This document shows positions 32,237 through 45,392 of a stretch of DNA of 64,000 nucleotides, piece by piece. The first letter of the stretch is position 1. Each line of letters begins with the position of its first letter. Origin of the DNA: Amblyomma americanum (taxonomy: Eukaryota; Arthropoda; Arachnida; Ixodida; Ixodidae); assembly GCF_052857255.1 (NCBI RefSeq), contig NC_135497.1:116528294-116592293 (forward strand), in the 5' to 3' direction. The translations under genes were made by a program, and so were the position numbers. The notes below the pieces were generated by a model that worked only from the letters and a program-made list of their open reading frames with translations, had not been told where the DNA came from and did no database searches.

Positions 32237-34143
32237 TTGCAATTTGTGACTCACAAACAAGGCAATGTTTGGCAAATAGTAGCCCAGAGCCTGTCAAGGA
32301 AACAATATATGAGCAAGTTACTACCCCCAGAGAAGTCAAAACTTGCTCCTGTATGGAGCTACTTTGTGAGGCTGTGTGATTATTTATTGCAGAAAACAGC
32401 ATAGTGCCAACTCAATTTTGTTATCCTCTGTGTTCTCTGAACTAGAGGAGTGGTCCTTATTCTTGGGTGCCTTCCATAGGCCAGCAGAGGTGATAATGGT
32501 CCTTGGCTCCAGGAGGTGCTTAGTTGTATTACAACTGTGAATGAAACTTGCTCGATTATGGAAAAAAAACTCCTTTTTTCTTTTTCTCTATTATTTCATT
32601 ACCTCTGATCTTTTTTGATGATGTTAGTTGACAGGTTGTTAGATGGGGACTTAAGTGCCATAAAGCTTGCACTTGAGGTGCAGTACTCAAAGCGCTTCTG
32701 GCGTTTTGCTCTTTTGACAAGGCTAGACGCAGCTTGTACTTGGCATGTGGGGTTACCCGAGGAGTGAAGGCTTCACGTACCCCAAGAGTGGCCTCGTAGA
32801 TTTCAAAAGGGTTCATTAACTTTTATTTGAGAGTCGCTAGACTTTGAGGGCCAAAACACTCTGGCTCTCATCTTGACAAATTATTTATTTTTTCAAAATA
32901 TGTATTGTGTTCTAATAACCTTCAGGTTCATTTTAATATCTCTTTAAGATTAAGCTGCTTTTATTGATTTTAGAAAGTTGTTTTTCTTTCGTATTAAAAC
33001 ACTATGAAAATGGCTTTGTGTCAGAATGCACTAGTGAAAAATTGAATTTACAAATCATCTCATCAGTATATCTACATAGTCTGTATTGTGAAGTGATGGT
33101 TAGGAAAAGGTCACTTGGGAATTTCACATATGCCCTAATGTGTGCTTGTGCACTCTTCATAAAAAATCAGCCCTTCATGATGCCAGTCCAGATGAATTAA
33201 TTACAGCCCAGGTGAGTTTGCTTTCTGGAATGCCACAGATTGAGTTATAATTGTCTTTCTTTATACTTTTATTGATGTGCTAATCTAGGTGCTTACAACA
33301 GGCATCATCCATCATGCCTAACAAATAGTCATTTTAGGAATTAATTGGGAGTCTTGAAGGTTAAACAGAGGCTGCCAGCTCAGGAAAGATCGTATAATAT
33401 TTAGTCTCTAGAAAAGTGCTGTTTTAAGCCCTCTTATTCCCTGCATACTTCTTGAGTAAATTGAGACTGACCTCAGACACTATAAGAGAGTTAGATTTTG
33501 CCCAGGTTTTTACCAAATAGTGTTAAACCAGTGAACAATAACACTAAAAATGTTTGCTTCTGGTGGCATTTACTATGCCCAGCAGCCTGTTTTTAATTTG
33601 AGCTCCTGGTCGATTCAGTCAACTTAACCAAAAATGCACAGTGAAGCAACTTCAATGACTCTATGGGCACTTCTGCTTATGTTTGTAAATAGAGACTTCA
33701 TAAAAAGCTATCAGTAAGTGGATTGAAGGTATTTGACAAACTGTGTAGCGTTTATTGTAAACTGCCTCTTCTGTTCAGTAGAATATTCAAATGTATATTT
33801 TCAAGCAGTGATGTTCAGATGTTTAATTTATATTTAACTTTGGGAAGGACTTGCAGTTGTGCTGTAATTTTTACATGCTTGTGCATTTAGCTGCAGTTCA
33901 ACATTGAAATGTCATGCTATGGAACAGTGTTTTATTCCTTCATTTACCGCCCATCAGGCAATGTTTTCAGAATCCTATATATACTATGTTGAAGACGTTT
34001 CTACTCTGCTACCCCTTATGTACATCTTTTGCAAACTCTTCAGTGCACTGAATGTGTCCTCTTAATTGTAAATTATGCACAAAAGGCTGAATTGCTGCTG
34101 TTGATTCTTAAAACCACTTAGTGGTGCTGTGGCCTTGTTAGTG
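32237..34143. other. intergenic DNA, nothing recognised
   Basis: AT-rich sequence without exons, RNA genes or defined repeats. Confidence 0.5.
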
Positions 34144-34280
34144 ATGTCATGAATTAATGTTGTTGGTCTTTAGTATGTCATGAATTAATGTTGTTGGTTT
34201 TTAGCATGTCTTTACATTAATGTTGTTGGTTTTCTAGCATGTCTTTACATTAATTCTATTGGTTTTCTAGTATGTCTTTA
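34144..34280 (+). repeat. 31-33 bp minisatellite, four copies
   Basis: Units begin ATGTC and end TTTTAG or TTCTAG (34144, 34175, 34206, 34239), with a partial fifth at 34272. The first two units (ATGTCATGAATTAATG) and the last two (ATGTCTTTACATTAAT) form two subtypes. Confidence 0.88.
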
Positions 34281-35612
34281 TAACTTAAACATGTATGTTT
34301 TTTGTTGTAGTGTTGGTATGCAGCGGTGGCTCCAGGCCTTTTGTTATGAGATGAAGTAGTGCTATATTTTGATAAGCAGTTTTGGAGGCTATGGATTTCA
34401 CCCATTCTCCTCATCTATTAGTAGCCTGGCAGTCCTAGTGGGGTCCCTAGCACCACCAGTGTTGTTCTGGAGAGTGTGCCACTTATATTGCTTTTTCTGG
34501 TAGTTCTGTATTAATGCAAATTTAGGTGCCCATTTTTCTCTGAATACAGGCCCTTAGTCTCAGCAAGGGTGCTTAAATTCAAGTGGGTTTACATTCGTTA
34601 TACTCTGCTCTTTTTTTTAATTATGCTTGTCAAAAGGAATGGGGTTGGTTAGAACTGGAGCTTGAATAATTTCACATTATTACAGTATGTAGGTTATGCT
34701 CTTGCCACTGATACTGTGTGTGAAACCCCTTAGGTGAAATTTTTGTTTTTTTCAACCTGCTGGAGCTTGGCTTGTGTGCGTGCTCTATGGCCTCAATTCC
34801 AAACCTTGGAGATACTAAGTTTTCAAATATGGTGCCTGGAATGCGTTCAACCTTGCTGTGTAGTTTTTATTGAACATTCTTGTGTGTGCTTGACAACTTC
34901 TCTTAAAAAGCAGCTAAGAGTTGTCATAGTCTTACTCTTGGTGGCCGTCCAGTTATGCAACTCAATCAGCATTCTTGAAGCTAAAATTGAATTCTCCTTT
35001 TATGAAATTTGTAAAATCCTCCTTCTGCTCTTTTTACGTGGTGGATGTCAAGAAAAAACATACCCAAATTATTACCAGTAATGTGGTTTGCATTTGCCAG
35101 TGCATAAACACACAGAATTGGCAATCGGGAAGGACAAAACATACTATAGAATGCTTCCACGCGGTCAAAAATTCTGCCTTGCATCATTGTGACACACAAG
35201 CTAGTTATCTAAAACCATTGAGTCCCCGTTTTGTTGACAAAGGGTGTACATACATGTAAGTTGTCTCATGAGCCAAGCATGGACCATCAATTTAAACAGC
35301 TGTATGCTGCAAAATTTGTTTACAGTCACCTGGCACTAGCAGGAGTATTTTTTGCTGCATAATAGCTTAATTGAGTTACTCTGCCATCTTTCGAAATGCT
35401 GAAGGTATGTTGGTCACTGCACATTTCCAAGGGTTTCCAAGATGTACCAGTGTGCGTCTTCACATTACTGTGGCCATTCTCTGTCACTACCATTTATAGT
35501 TTATGCATGCAGTACGTGCTTTGAAAGTAATTAATTTTTGAGAATTAAGTTATCATGAAGGAAAGGATTTCAATTTGCCCTCCATGCAAAGTAAAGTCGT
35601 CAGAAGTCAAAG
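34281..35612. other. intergenic DNA, nothing recognised
   Basis: Short unsupported frames only. Confidence 0.5.
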
Positions 35613-36395
35613 TACCTTATTTACTCACTTAATTTGCGCTTCTTTATTTTTTAAAGTTATGGCTTGAAAAAGGGGGTGTGCAAATTACGAGAAGATTTCA
35701 CGAACACAGAATGCACAATGTAAACGGTACAGTGTCATGTATAAGTCGACCCCGCAACTCGCACCTCTCGCTGGCCAAAAAAAAATTTAACTCCAAACAA
35801 AAGGTAATGCATACCCCCCCACCCCTCGCGCTCCAGACCCGCATTATATGTATGTAGTTCCCCGCGTGATGGCACGACGGCGCGTGCACAGCTCGAAGCA
35901 ATAAACGCGAAACAATACAATCGTAAAGCCAGCAAACAGATGCAAATGGAGATAAAAGGTGATAAAATGGCGCCCTCGCGTGTGCCTTGGCTGACTAGCG
36001 GCAAACAGAACAGTCAGCAGTTTGGTAGTTTGATTCTGGCGCGAAGCACGCTCCAGAGGTTCCCAGACAATTGCTCTCGCAGCTGTTCATACGAAAAGTG
36101 ACCGTCAGCGCAAGCGAGCCGGGTAAACTCTGCGCAATTTACTTTTCTTTACCGGAACCAATTCACAAACGAATTACCGACTTTTTTTGGCACCACTCAC
36201 CTTTCGCAGCCGCACACAGCGACACGATCACGCCGATCTTCCCAAGCCTATCCAGCGTGCACCCACGTGCATGCTGATGTGCTTGCACAGGCAGTGCAAA
36301 ATACGCGAGTAAAATTTTTTTTTATATAAATTGAGGTCGTGAATCAGGGGTGCGCAAATTATGCATGAGTGCAAATTATGTGAGTAAATACAGTA
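35613..36395. mobile_element. MITE-like TIR element with GC-rich core
   Basis: The left end TACCTTATTTACTCACTTAA and the reverse complement of the right end (TACTGTATTTACTCACATAA) are inverted repeats of about 27 bases (35613-35639, 36369-36395). A second ATTTGCGC-like copy lies just inside the right end. The interior is much richer in CpG than its surroundings and codes for nothing recognisable. Confidence 0.75.
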
Positions 36396-36647
36396 ATACG
36401 TGTGTAAGATATATGGGACCTAGGAATGCTTGGGTTCCTTGGAGTGCTGTCTGGGTTTCCTGAGCGCCTAAATCCGTTCATGCCTCCACCTACCTTTCCT
36501 TTACTCAATCATATTTTGGGACAAATTCCTGTAATTGCTTATAGCAGATTGTTTCATCCCACAGCCGGTCATTGCTAACCGAGTTTGGGCGTTTTCTGAA
36601 GGTACACGGTATTCCTCAGCACCTTTCGGGAACCCCTGGTATGAGAT

Positions 36648-37077
36648 TTAAGAGACAATGAGGACGAATTGAAGTTAGTCTGTGTCGATACACTACGCCA
36701 TCCAAATGACAGAGAGGCCACTTGCACTGAAAATAGAGCTGTTATAAGTTAGAAAAGACAAAAAAAAAAAAAAACGAAATACATATGTCGCCACCACAGG
36801 CTGATTCGCAAGTAAAATTCTTGCATCAACGCCGATTTTTGTACACATATCCCAGAGGCTACGCTACACCACCATTCACTTCAGAACGGTGGCAACCTGT
36901 CATTTTTGGTAAGGATGTAAGGAGTTTGAATCAACTGGCAGGAAGATTTGAAAATGCAATTTTCTCACCAATAAATGCACCTTTGCTGCCAGGCAAATGT
37001 TAGCATAGCCAGAAGGAACCAGGTAATCAATTTTTACTGAGAGTAATTCGATGGAGTTGTTCTCAGTGTCCCTTTAA
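36648..37077. mobile_element. MITE-like element with TTAARRGACA ends
   Basis: TTAAGAGACAATGAGGA at the left and the reverse complement of the right end (TTAAAGGGACACTGAGAA) are imperfect inverted repeats 430 bases apart. Contains an A run at 36763-36775. No transposase. Confidence 0.6.
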
Positions 37078-39395
37078 GAGCTACTCTGTGTTCACTTTAT
37101 GTGTGCACAATTTTCGCTATCTGTGGAGCTAGCATCATAAAAAGTTAGGCATGGTTACGATGTGCCACTGACACAACAGGTGGTACTTGGTTGTAAAACC
37201 TCACACATGCCCACCATTCTATCATTAAGCCATTTACAGGCTATCGCTTGTTAAGTGGCCATTTTGTGCCAGCCATGTGGTGGAGCGAATCTAAATTTTT
37301 TAGGCCTTTTTCTCAGAAATTTGCAAAGTGCATGGTCTGTATAATTGGATATGTCAGTGCCTACTTATTTATTTTAAAAATGTGCCAGATACATGCACCT
37401 GTGATTGTTCTAATCCACGGACTACCTGTGCTGAATTTACTAGTTTAGACAAACAGTACCAGATGTGGTTGTCCCGGAAACCTGCCATTAAAATGCTCCT
37501 GCTGGCGCTAGGTGGCCATCAGTTACATTGCTTCACTTTCATTCTTTGTATTTTTAGACCCTTGGCTTACAATATAGGGGACACAGGTATGTGCCCATCT
37601 CTGTTCATTGGGGAAAAGATGCCAGGATTATATTGCTCTGTTTAGTTGTAACATAATTAAAATAACGGTTCTTCACTTCTTTATTGCTAAAGCGTTTTGC
37701 AGGTACAACCTCAGAAGAGTTACGCTAGAGGAATTATAAAGGTGCTTATGTGAAGACAAACACAAAAGCTAGGTTGTACATAGATGAACTCTTCATTTAT
37801 GTGTGCACATGCACATACACCCTGGCTGACATTGCTATGAAGTCTAGAAAGGGCTTGGCAAGTCATTCCTGTCTAGCTGTTGACGTAGGCAAGATCTAGT
37901 CTCCTTGGAAAGGCTTCAATAGAGCACATGCCAAAATGTCTCATGGAGCCCTAAACACAAATTTCCATTTTGTACATCCCACATCGCGGTGCTTTCTTAG
38001 TGGCTAAAACCATATCATCACTAGGGGTTGGACTTTTCAGTTTAAACCGAACAATGCCAATAAATGTATGCCTAATTCATTTTTTGAAATTCGGTTTTCG
38101 CCAAAAATGGTCAGTGTTTATTACATGCATGTCACAACTAACTGGCTATTCAGTACCAGTTACAGTAGGTCACGGGAGAAAATTAAAAAAGTGCCGGAAC
38201 TAGGAATGCGGCGAGACAAAGGTATCTTAGGAGTTTAGTACAGTGATTTTGGGTTATGTGGCACTGCTCCATGAACTCGGACATGCCGTTACAGATTGGA
38301 AGGATTAGCTAAGACTTGGCTAACCACTATTGGCTAATGTAGTGCCATCTGCTTGGACTTATCACCGGCTTAGGGGCCGCCGCTTCGTTAAATTTATTTT
38401 ACCACCGCACGTAAGGACATTGACAACTTTTGGAACCGTAACAAGCAGCCACCTGTGAAAAACCATGCATAAATAAATGGCACAAAAATGTAGTGTTCTG
38501 GCTTCCGCAATGGTCATGCAGCAGTTTCATCGGCACCGCACCACGCATAGTGCATGGTATGAGGTGCTCTTGTTTAGCACAGAGTGTAACCAGAGAACTA
38601 AATTTCCACTTTTCTCTCACAGCCTGATCATTTAACTTCGTCATTTTTACGACTGCATGACTTCCTTTTATTTATTTGAAATTCCTTACAGGCCCATTGG
38701 GCATTGTGTAAGGGGGGCGAAAAAAAAATATAATACAGTGATATAATACAAACATAGATATAACATATATATAAACATATATATAAACATAGATATAATA
38801 CAAACATAGCTCATAGTACAACCATTTATGTGGTAAATATTGCTACATGAACTACTAGTTAAAAAAAAATAATGGCCAAAATAAACTCTGCATCACTTAT
38901 GACCACGCATGGACATTATAGAATATTTCAGCAATAAAAACCTAAAATTCATACATAAAAGAAAATAATCGTCGAAAAAAAAATGGTGTTCTGAAATACT
39001 GAAAAAAAATCGCTGAATTTTGAAAGATAAAAACCGAAAAGTCCAACCCCTACATATAGCATACCCAAGCTGGTACAAACGCAGTCATCACTCTGCATGA
39101 GCAGTTAACATCTTATGCATTTTGCATGCTTCACTCAAAGCTTAGAAGGATTGCTCGGTCAGCAGAACTTATTGGGTGAGTTGGCTCACGATTGTAAGAC
39201 AGAACAGCACTACACAGACCATCAAAGACTGGAAGATGCATAGAAAGATGCAGCTCTCTTTGGTAGGCATCCAACAGCCCATGATGCAGAGATAGAAACC
39301 TGTGCACAACCACAGATAACTAAGAAAGTAAACTCGCTCTCATGCAATGAAACAGATGCAGTTGCCTTTTTTTCTTGAAGAAACCCTATGTGGTC
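37078..39395. other. intergenic DNA with AT-rich patch
   Basis: No gene seen. At about 38740-38815 ATATATAAACAT and ATACAAACATAG alternate in a short AT-rich tandem pattern. Confidence 0.5.
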
Positions 39396-39397
39396 AC

Positions 39398-39516
39398 TAA
39401 GTAGCAGGTTTGATCCTGGCCGTTACAGCTGCACTTCGATGGAGGCGAAATGCAAAAATGCCCGTGTGCTGTGCGATGTCGATGCACATTAAAGAAACCC
39501 GGGTGGTCGAAATTAA
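39398..39516 (+). repeat. SINE fragment (B-box to centre)
   Basis: Begins at a B-box-like GGTTTGATCCTGG, includes CTTCGATGGAGGCGAAATGC and ends after CGGGTGGTCGAAATT; both the A-box and the 3' end are missing. Confidence 0.8.
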
Positions 39517-42500
39517 AGGAGTTAGGACACCAGATTTTATTTGTGTTTTCTCTTTTGGTGCTGCTGAAAAAGCTTTTCTTGTTTTGTTAGTAGCTTATAT
39601 TCTAGATGACAGCACTTTTCCACTAATTTGGGAAATAGTTTGACAGGGAAAAATTCATCACTAACATGATGTCATGGGGACGCAAGAATCCCGATGCTCT
39701 CAACAGTCTATGATACTACAAACTTGAGAGAGGTAGGAAAGAAAAGAAAACAATGACCAATCGATCCTGGAACATAAGGTTGTGCTTGATTGTGATAAAA
39801 GTATGGGGGCTTGACCATGAAGATCAACAACTGACGTCATTCCCCATGTTGCATAGATATGCCAAAGGTTACTTGCAAATATTTGTTATGTGATGGATCT
39901 GGCTGCTTAAAACAGCTGCATATTATACTATAAAGGTACTGGAAGGAAAATAGGCTACGCCGATGGGAAAGTTTATCTTGTCGAACTGATCATTAAAGAG
40001 ACTGTGTCGCCCAGGTGCAAATGAAGTGAATAATCATAGCACCACCCCCAGTGCATCTATAACCCCCCATTGCTGCTGAACCAAACCCATCACATAGATG
40101 CTTAGTTTGTAAAGTGTAGGGCAAAAATAGTAAAAGTTGCGGGTGTTGAAAATGCAACATGGCACTTGACATGGCTGAACGTTGAAGAATTTTTCCCACA
40201 AAAATTTTAGATGCTCAAGATTGCATCTTTCTTGAGAGCACAGTAAACTAATTGTTCTGTTGTGATGTTTACAGCACAATTTATTGCTGATCCTTTGCAG
40301 CAACCAAGGTTGTGCTGCGCCTCCAAAGAAGACACTGAACGCTGCGGGGAAAATGTGCATGAAACGGTGAAGCAAGTGGGTTAAACTGCACATATCATAC
40401 CATCTGGATGTGAAAAAGCTCATGTGCAACTACTTTCTGCTTGTTCCCAGAATCTCGACTTTAGGAAATAATCACAATTGAAAGCAGAGGAATGTGAAGG
40501 CAAATGTATGCGATCATTTCTTGGGTAAATTTGAATTTTGCTCCATTATCTGTTTCATTGTGTGCAGGCCAGTACACCTAATAATGCAAGTTCAAAGCGT
40601 AGCACTTGTCTGTTTTTCTGTGACCATCTGTGTAGCGCTGTTTTTGGTTTGTATCCATTGTGTTTCATCTAAAACTTTTATACTCTCCAATAAGGTTGAA
40701 ACAATTAGAATTTAGATCGCTCACTTATTCATTTGCATTTCTTGATGACTTGAAAAGAACAGCATGTCCTGTCAAGGTGAACGAAATATTCATATATCTG
40801 CCTCTATACTTGAGCAAACACAAAGTGAACAAGCAAGGGGGAAGTCTCTGGGAGCTTGTCAACCTTTCGACAGGAGGACTTTCTGATCTAGAGATATTCT
40901 CCAAAATGTGGGTATCTGTTACTGGATATTTCTTGGACACATGAAAGGCCTTCTTCTGGCTTCACATGTTTCAACTCAAATGGTTGCTCAACAGCAACTG
41001 AACATACTTTGTGTGGAAATGGAGGGGTAGTAATCTCCTGCCTTTACGCTATCTCCAGCTGTCGGTTACCGCTTGACTTCTGCTCTTATTCAGCTTTTTC
41101 TATGTTCAAGACGTCGAGAAAGTTAAGGTGGTCACTGGCTGCATGAGGGGTGCACTGCTCATTTCTCTTTCCCTACCTCTCACCTTTCTGGCTTCTGGAT
41201 CGTGGAAGACAAAAGTTGGTCAGTGTGGTCCACAGAGCGAGATTAGTTTGAGACCTGTGCTGTATAGTTCATCTCATGCATCATCCATAGTGAATGATGC
41301 AGGCCCATCTTTTGGGTTGTTCATACTGGCTTGTGCAAAAAAAAACCATCAGTCATCATTGTGATAAAAAAAATCAGCATATGTGATTTATTATGTACTG
41401 TGAATTAACAGGATACCATCACTCACAGCAGGAACTTCCTCGCTATCAATATTAACAGCTCGCATTTTAACTTATAACCCCTAGAGCTCACTGTTTAAAT
41501 TGCTTACTCTGCCACCTTTGTATAGCTACAGCAAAAATTTCTATTTCAAGAATCTGTAGTTAAAAGGACCTATGAAGGTTTTTAGCTATTTTTGTTTCTT
41601 TTGAATGCTTGCCATCCTGTGTTTATTAATGCAACAAATTGAGCTAATTGTTTTTATTCATGCGATCCAGTTGATAGTCTGCACTTTGTCCACGTTGTCT
41701 TCTTTTCATTAATTTGTGAACACAGCGTACATTGCTAAATGAAAGATTTTTGTCGTATCACTGGGGATAAAAGGCCACCACAGGCTGGTTTTCTTTTGTG
41801 AGAGGAGGAGAGACCATGCTCACTAGTGTAAATTCAAGAAAATAGAGAGAGAAGATAAGGTACAGCACATTGATGAAAGAATGGCTTATTATTGCATGCA
41901 TTGCCCCTTCTATGCTGGACCTGCCCATGTAGCTTTTTCATGCTAGCATAGCCAAGAGGAGAAGGAGAGACAGAAAATGCCCATTGTTTTGGAGGGTATT
42001 TCGAAGAGTTTGTTCCCATTTTGGTCAGCACTTATTTGCCACTTGGCAGTGCCGTCGTAGCTAATCATAACATTATTAAAGAAGTACTGACAGAAAGTTT
42101 GTTTTTGATCAAACGCTAGGTAATGATGGTATGCAACATCACTAATCCTGCATGCAGTAAATAAATGTTTATTATGACTGGTTTTGGCTTGATAGCCAAG
42201 AGCACCAGTAAGTGTGGGATGTCAAGGAGCACCTCACAATTGCAGCTTGTGATCACTTGGACTCACAAATCTCTGATTCTTGCAGTGCTTGAGCACGTAA
42301 TACGTTAGCTCTTTACCAGTATCTCGAAAAGTCTGTTGATGGCAGGCCAGTATCGGACATCATAAATTCAAATGCTACTCTTGGATCTTGTACTATGCGT
42401 CATGCAAACACTTTTGATCACATTCATGTCTGCACTGTGTGGTCCTACACTTATGAGGGAACCACTTGTGCAGTCTTTAAAATATATGCTGACCTCCGCT

Positions 42501-43783
42501 CACTTTTAATACCTTATGGAAAGCATCCATGTATGCTCAGAAATGGAGCCGCACACATATTCGGACTGCAAGATTTTGTGTCAGTACTTCTTTACTAAGC
42601 ATGTCATAGACAAAGATGTTAAAAGGGATGGTGCATACCCATACTATTGAGGCTTTTGTGACCAGTTGGTGGTAGTCTGTGGTTCCTATTTGCTTACTGT
42701 CTCAGGATGACTGGAGCTGCAACAAGTTTCTTTTGTTCATTGTTTGAAAAGGCAGCTAACAGTTATACCTTCGGTGTGTTTTATTTGCTACAATCTTGTA
42801 TTGAGTGTGGTTTGTTTAATATTAACAATGCAAAACACTCATATGCCGAACATAAGCATGAGACACAGAAAAAGCCTGGTTACCTCTACTCCCATGTTTT
42901 TGTTCACCACTGCTTCTCGTTGTTGCCTTTAACTATGATCTGTTTCATTTGCTACAGATCTGTATAATGTGCATTTTGGTTGATGAACAACCTTTATATT
43001 TACAATATTTGTGGCAAGAAAAGCAAGTCTGGGCAACAGAAGTAGTAGTCTTCTACCTAGTCACCAATTTCTTTCCAAGCAGTTATAATGCTTCAATATT
43101 TAGATTGTAAATCAAAACGATGCTTGGTCATATTCACAAAATGAACCTTGTGCTCTGCATGTTGCTCCCAGAACATTTAGACAGAGCTTGTTTACATCGT
43201 TAGGCTTTTAATATTGCTTTCTTAACAAATGTTTGTGCCATAGCTCTGACACTGTGCTGCATTTTTTGAAGAGATTGCATTGCACATTTTTGTACTTGAC
43301 CTTATGATGCAGAGGCTGTTACGAACAGGGTATTGTCAGTTATGGATTTCATCATGTTCTTGCCCTATTGGACTAGTGCAGTTTCATCACAGGAAATCAG
43401 CTGCAGAAGGAACCAGAATTTAAAATGTCAGATATTGTTAGAGCTTGTTAAAAAGTAGAGAGAACTTGGCTGCTGCTTAATTATTGTACTGCATATCTTT
43501 GTCACTAACTCTGAAGGAGATAGCGGGGTACCAGATATTCACAATTAAGCACTAAAAAATTAATCAAGAATTACACCTCAGTCCAGTTCCAACGTTCCAC
43601 CGCCAAGTCTCCTTGTCAAAATGTTTGCCAGACCAAGGCATCATCCTTTTGTATTTAATTTTAACAAATAACACCAGGCTTGGGTACTGCAAGAAACTGC
43701 ACCCGGTGTGCTTATTGCTAGATGTGATGTTTTCATGGAGTTTGATTACTACTGAAGTGTTTGCATTGTTCCCCATAATATGT
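39517..43783. other. intergenic DNA, nothing recognised
   Basis: About 4.3 kb without convincing exons or element ends on either strand. Confidence 0.5.
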
Positions 43784-43861
43784 ATAATACTTTCACACAT
43801 GGTGCAGCTCTAACACGGTGAGATAATACTTTCACACATAGTGCAGCACTAACACGATGAG
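43784..43861 (+). repeat. 39-bp tandem duplication
   Basis: Two adjacent units beginning ATAATACTTTCACACAT at 43784 and 43823, differing at three or four positions. Confidence 0.88.
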
Positions 43862-44868
43862 AAGAGACAGTGAAGGTGGCAGGAATGCACTGATCTTGTC
43901 ATGGTCTGTCCACATTATGTTTGTACTGTACCATTTGTGAAAAAGAATACATACCAACCCAACCAGCTCGCCATCCTGTTAAATGTTAACTAGGATTCAG
44001 TCCATGTGGTTGTTCACAAGGTTTCATTGAAGGTGAAAAATAATATGGATATACTTCAGAAGGCCTCGCAGTGATTTGTGAATATGATTATGGTTATCCA
44101 CCATAGTCTGGCTGGGGACAGCCTTGTGCAATGTAATGTACTGTTGACCTTATTTTTTTTGTAGGCACTTACTCGTTAAATAAAATATGTTGTGCTTGTT
44201 TTTGGGTGAACATCAGTAATTGACAGTAGCATTCAATAGCCCTACTTGATAGAAATGTTGCTTCGACTAAATTGGCCGTGCAACGTGCAAAGAAAGCAAT
44301 TGTAGTTAAGTTGCATGACAGTCAACATATAGTTTTCCATTTACAGGAACTTGAGAACCCCGTTCACTCACTGCAAGCCTTCCCACTGCTTTTCACTGCA
44401 TGGTTCCTTGTTTGAAGGTCATGTATGAAAGTTTATGGCTTGTTTTTCTTGTTGCTCTCACCATCATTTCTACATGGAATGCTATGTACCTGTATAAATA
44501 GATGCACATATTTGTATACGTTCTGTCAGGGAGGTGAAATAGCAGGCATAAATATGTTATCTTTGCACACCTGCAAAGCCCGTTAAAAATGTTTGTGTGT
44601 TTTGTTTAGTAATGATTTGTAAGTCTTTCTTTTAGAGGCAGTATATAACGTTTGTTACATCTTTCCTACAATTTCAGTTCTAAAATTCTGTGCCAAACAT
44701 GCACACACACAAAATGATTGTGTTTATGCAGCAAAATGGGCAGCTATGGAACACTCTGCAGTTCATGCTGCATGCAGTTCTAGAGCTTCTATCATTATTG
44801 TAAAAATGCGACCAATGTTTCGTCTGCTGGACTCCCTGCTGATGGAGAAGGGCTCTATAGTTTGATAC
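43862..44868. other. intergenic DNA, nothing recognised
   Basis: No supported feature. Confidence 0.5.
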
Positions 44869-45087
44869 AACTCAAGGACGAAGTGGCAAACACCCCTCAA
44901 AGAAAGCTGTCCAGCCAATGGCGTCAACCGTTTGTCATGGCGCCAAAGTTAATTCCTTAGACTGACATAGCAGGTGACTGGCAGGTGCCTCCTTAAAATA
45001 GCATCAACTGCAACATCATTGCAATTGGTCAATGCCATTGGCTGGAAAGCCTCCTTTGAGGGGTGTTTGCCACTTCATTCTTGAGTT
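44869..45087. mobile_element. foldback MITE with about 58-base arms
   Basis: The left arm (44869-44927) and right arm (about 45025-45087) are complementary over most of their length, including the identical core GAAGTGGCAAACACCCCTCA and its complement. The ends are AACTCAAG and CTTGAGTT. The central 95 bases are single copy. Confidence 0.88.
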
Positions 45088-45162
45088 ACAAGAATCTGAC
45101 TGTTGTACACAAAAAGCATTGAGAGCCTGTTACAGTTAGAATTCAGTGTAGTAAATCACAAG

Positions 45163-45392
45163 AGTGTAGTGGCTCAATGGTTATGGTGCTCGGTTGCTGA
45201 CCTGAAAGAAGCAGGTTCGATGCCAGCCGTAGCGGTCGCATTTCGATGGAGGCGAAACGCTAGAGGCCCATGTACTGTACGATGTCGGTAAGTGTTAAAA
45301 AACCCCACATGGCCGAAATTGTCCAGAGCCCTCCACTATGGTGTCCCTCATAGCCTTAGTCGCTTTGGGACATTACCCCGTAAACCAAACCA
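45163..45392 (+). mobile_element. tRNA-derived SINE (Ruka-like)
   Basis: A-box GTGGCTCAATGG, B-box AGGTTCGATGCC, body CATTTCGATGGAGGCGAAAC, and the 3' end CGTAAACCAAACC. Moderately diverged. Confidence 0.88.

Noticed and set aside
34144..34280. CRISPR-like regular repeat
   Set aside because: Units are directly adjacent without spacers in a eukaryotic genome; it is a minisatellite.
36785..37003. 72-codon frame inside a TIR element
   Set aside because: No transposase or other motif; the element appears non-coding.
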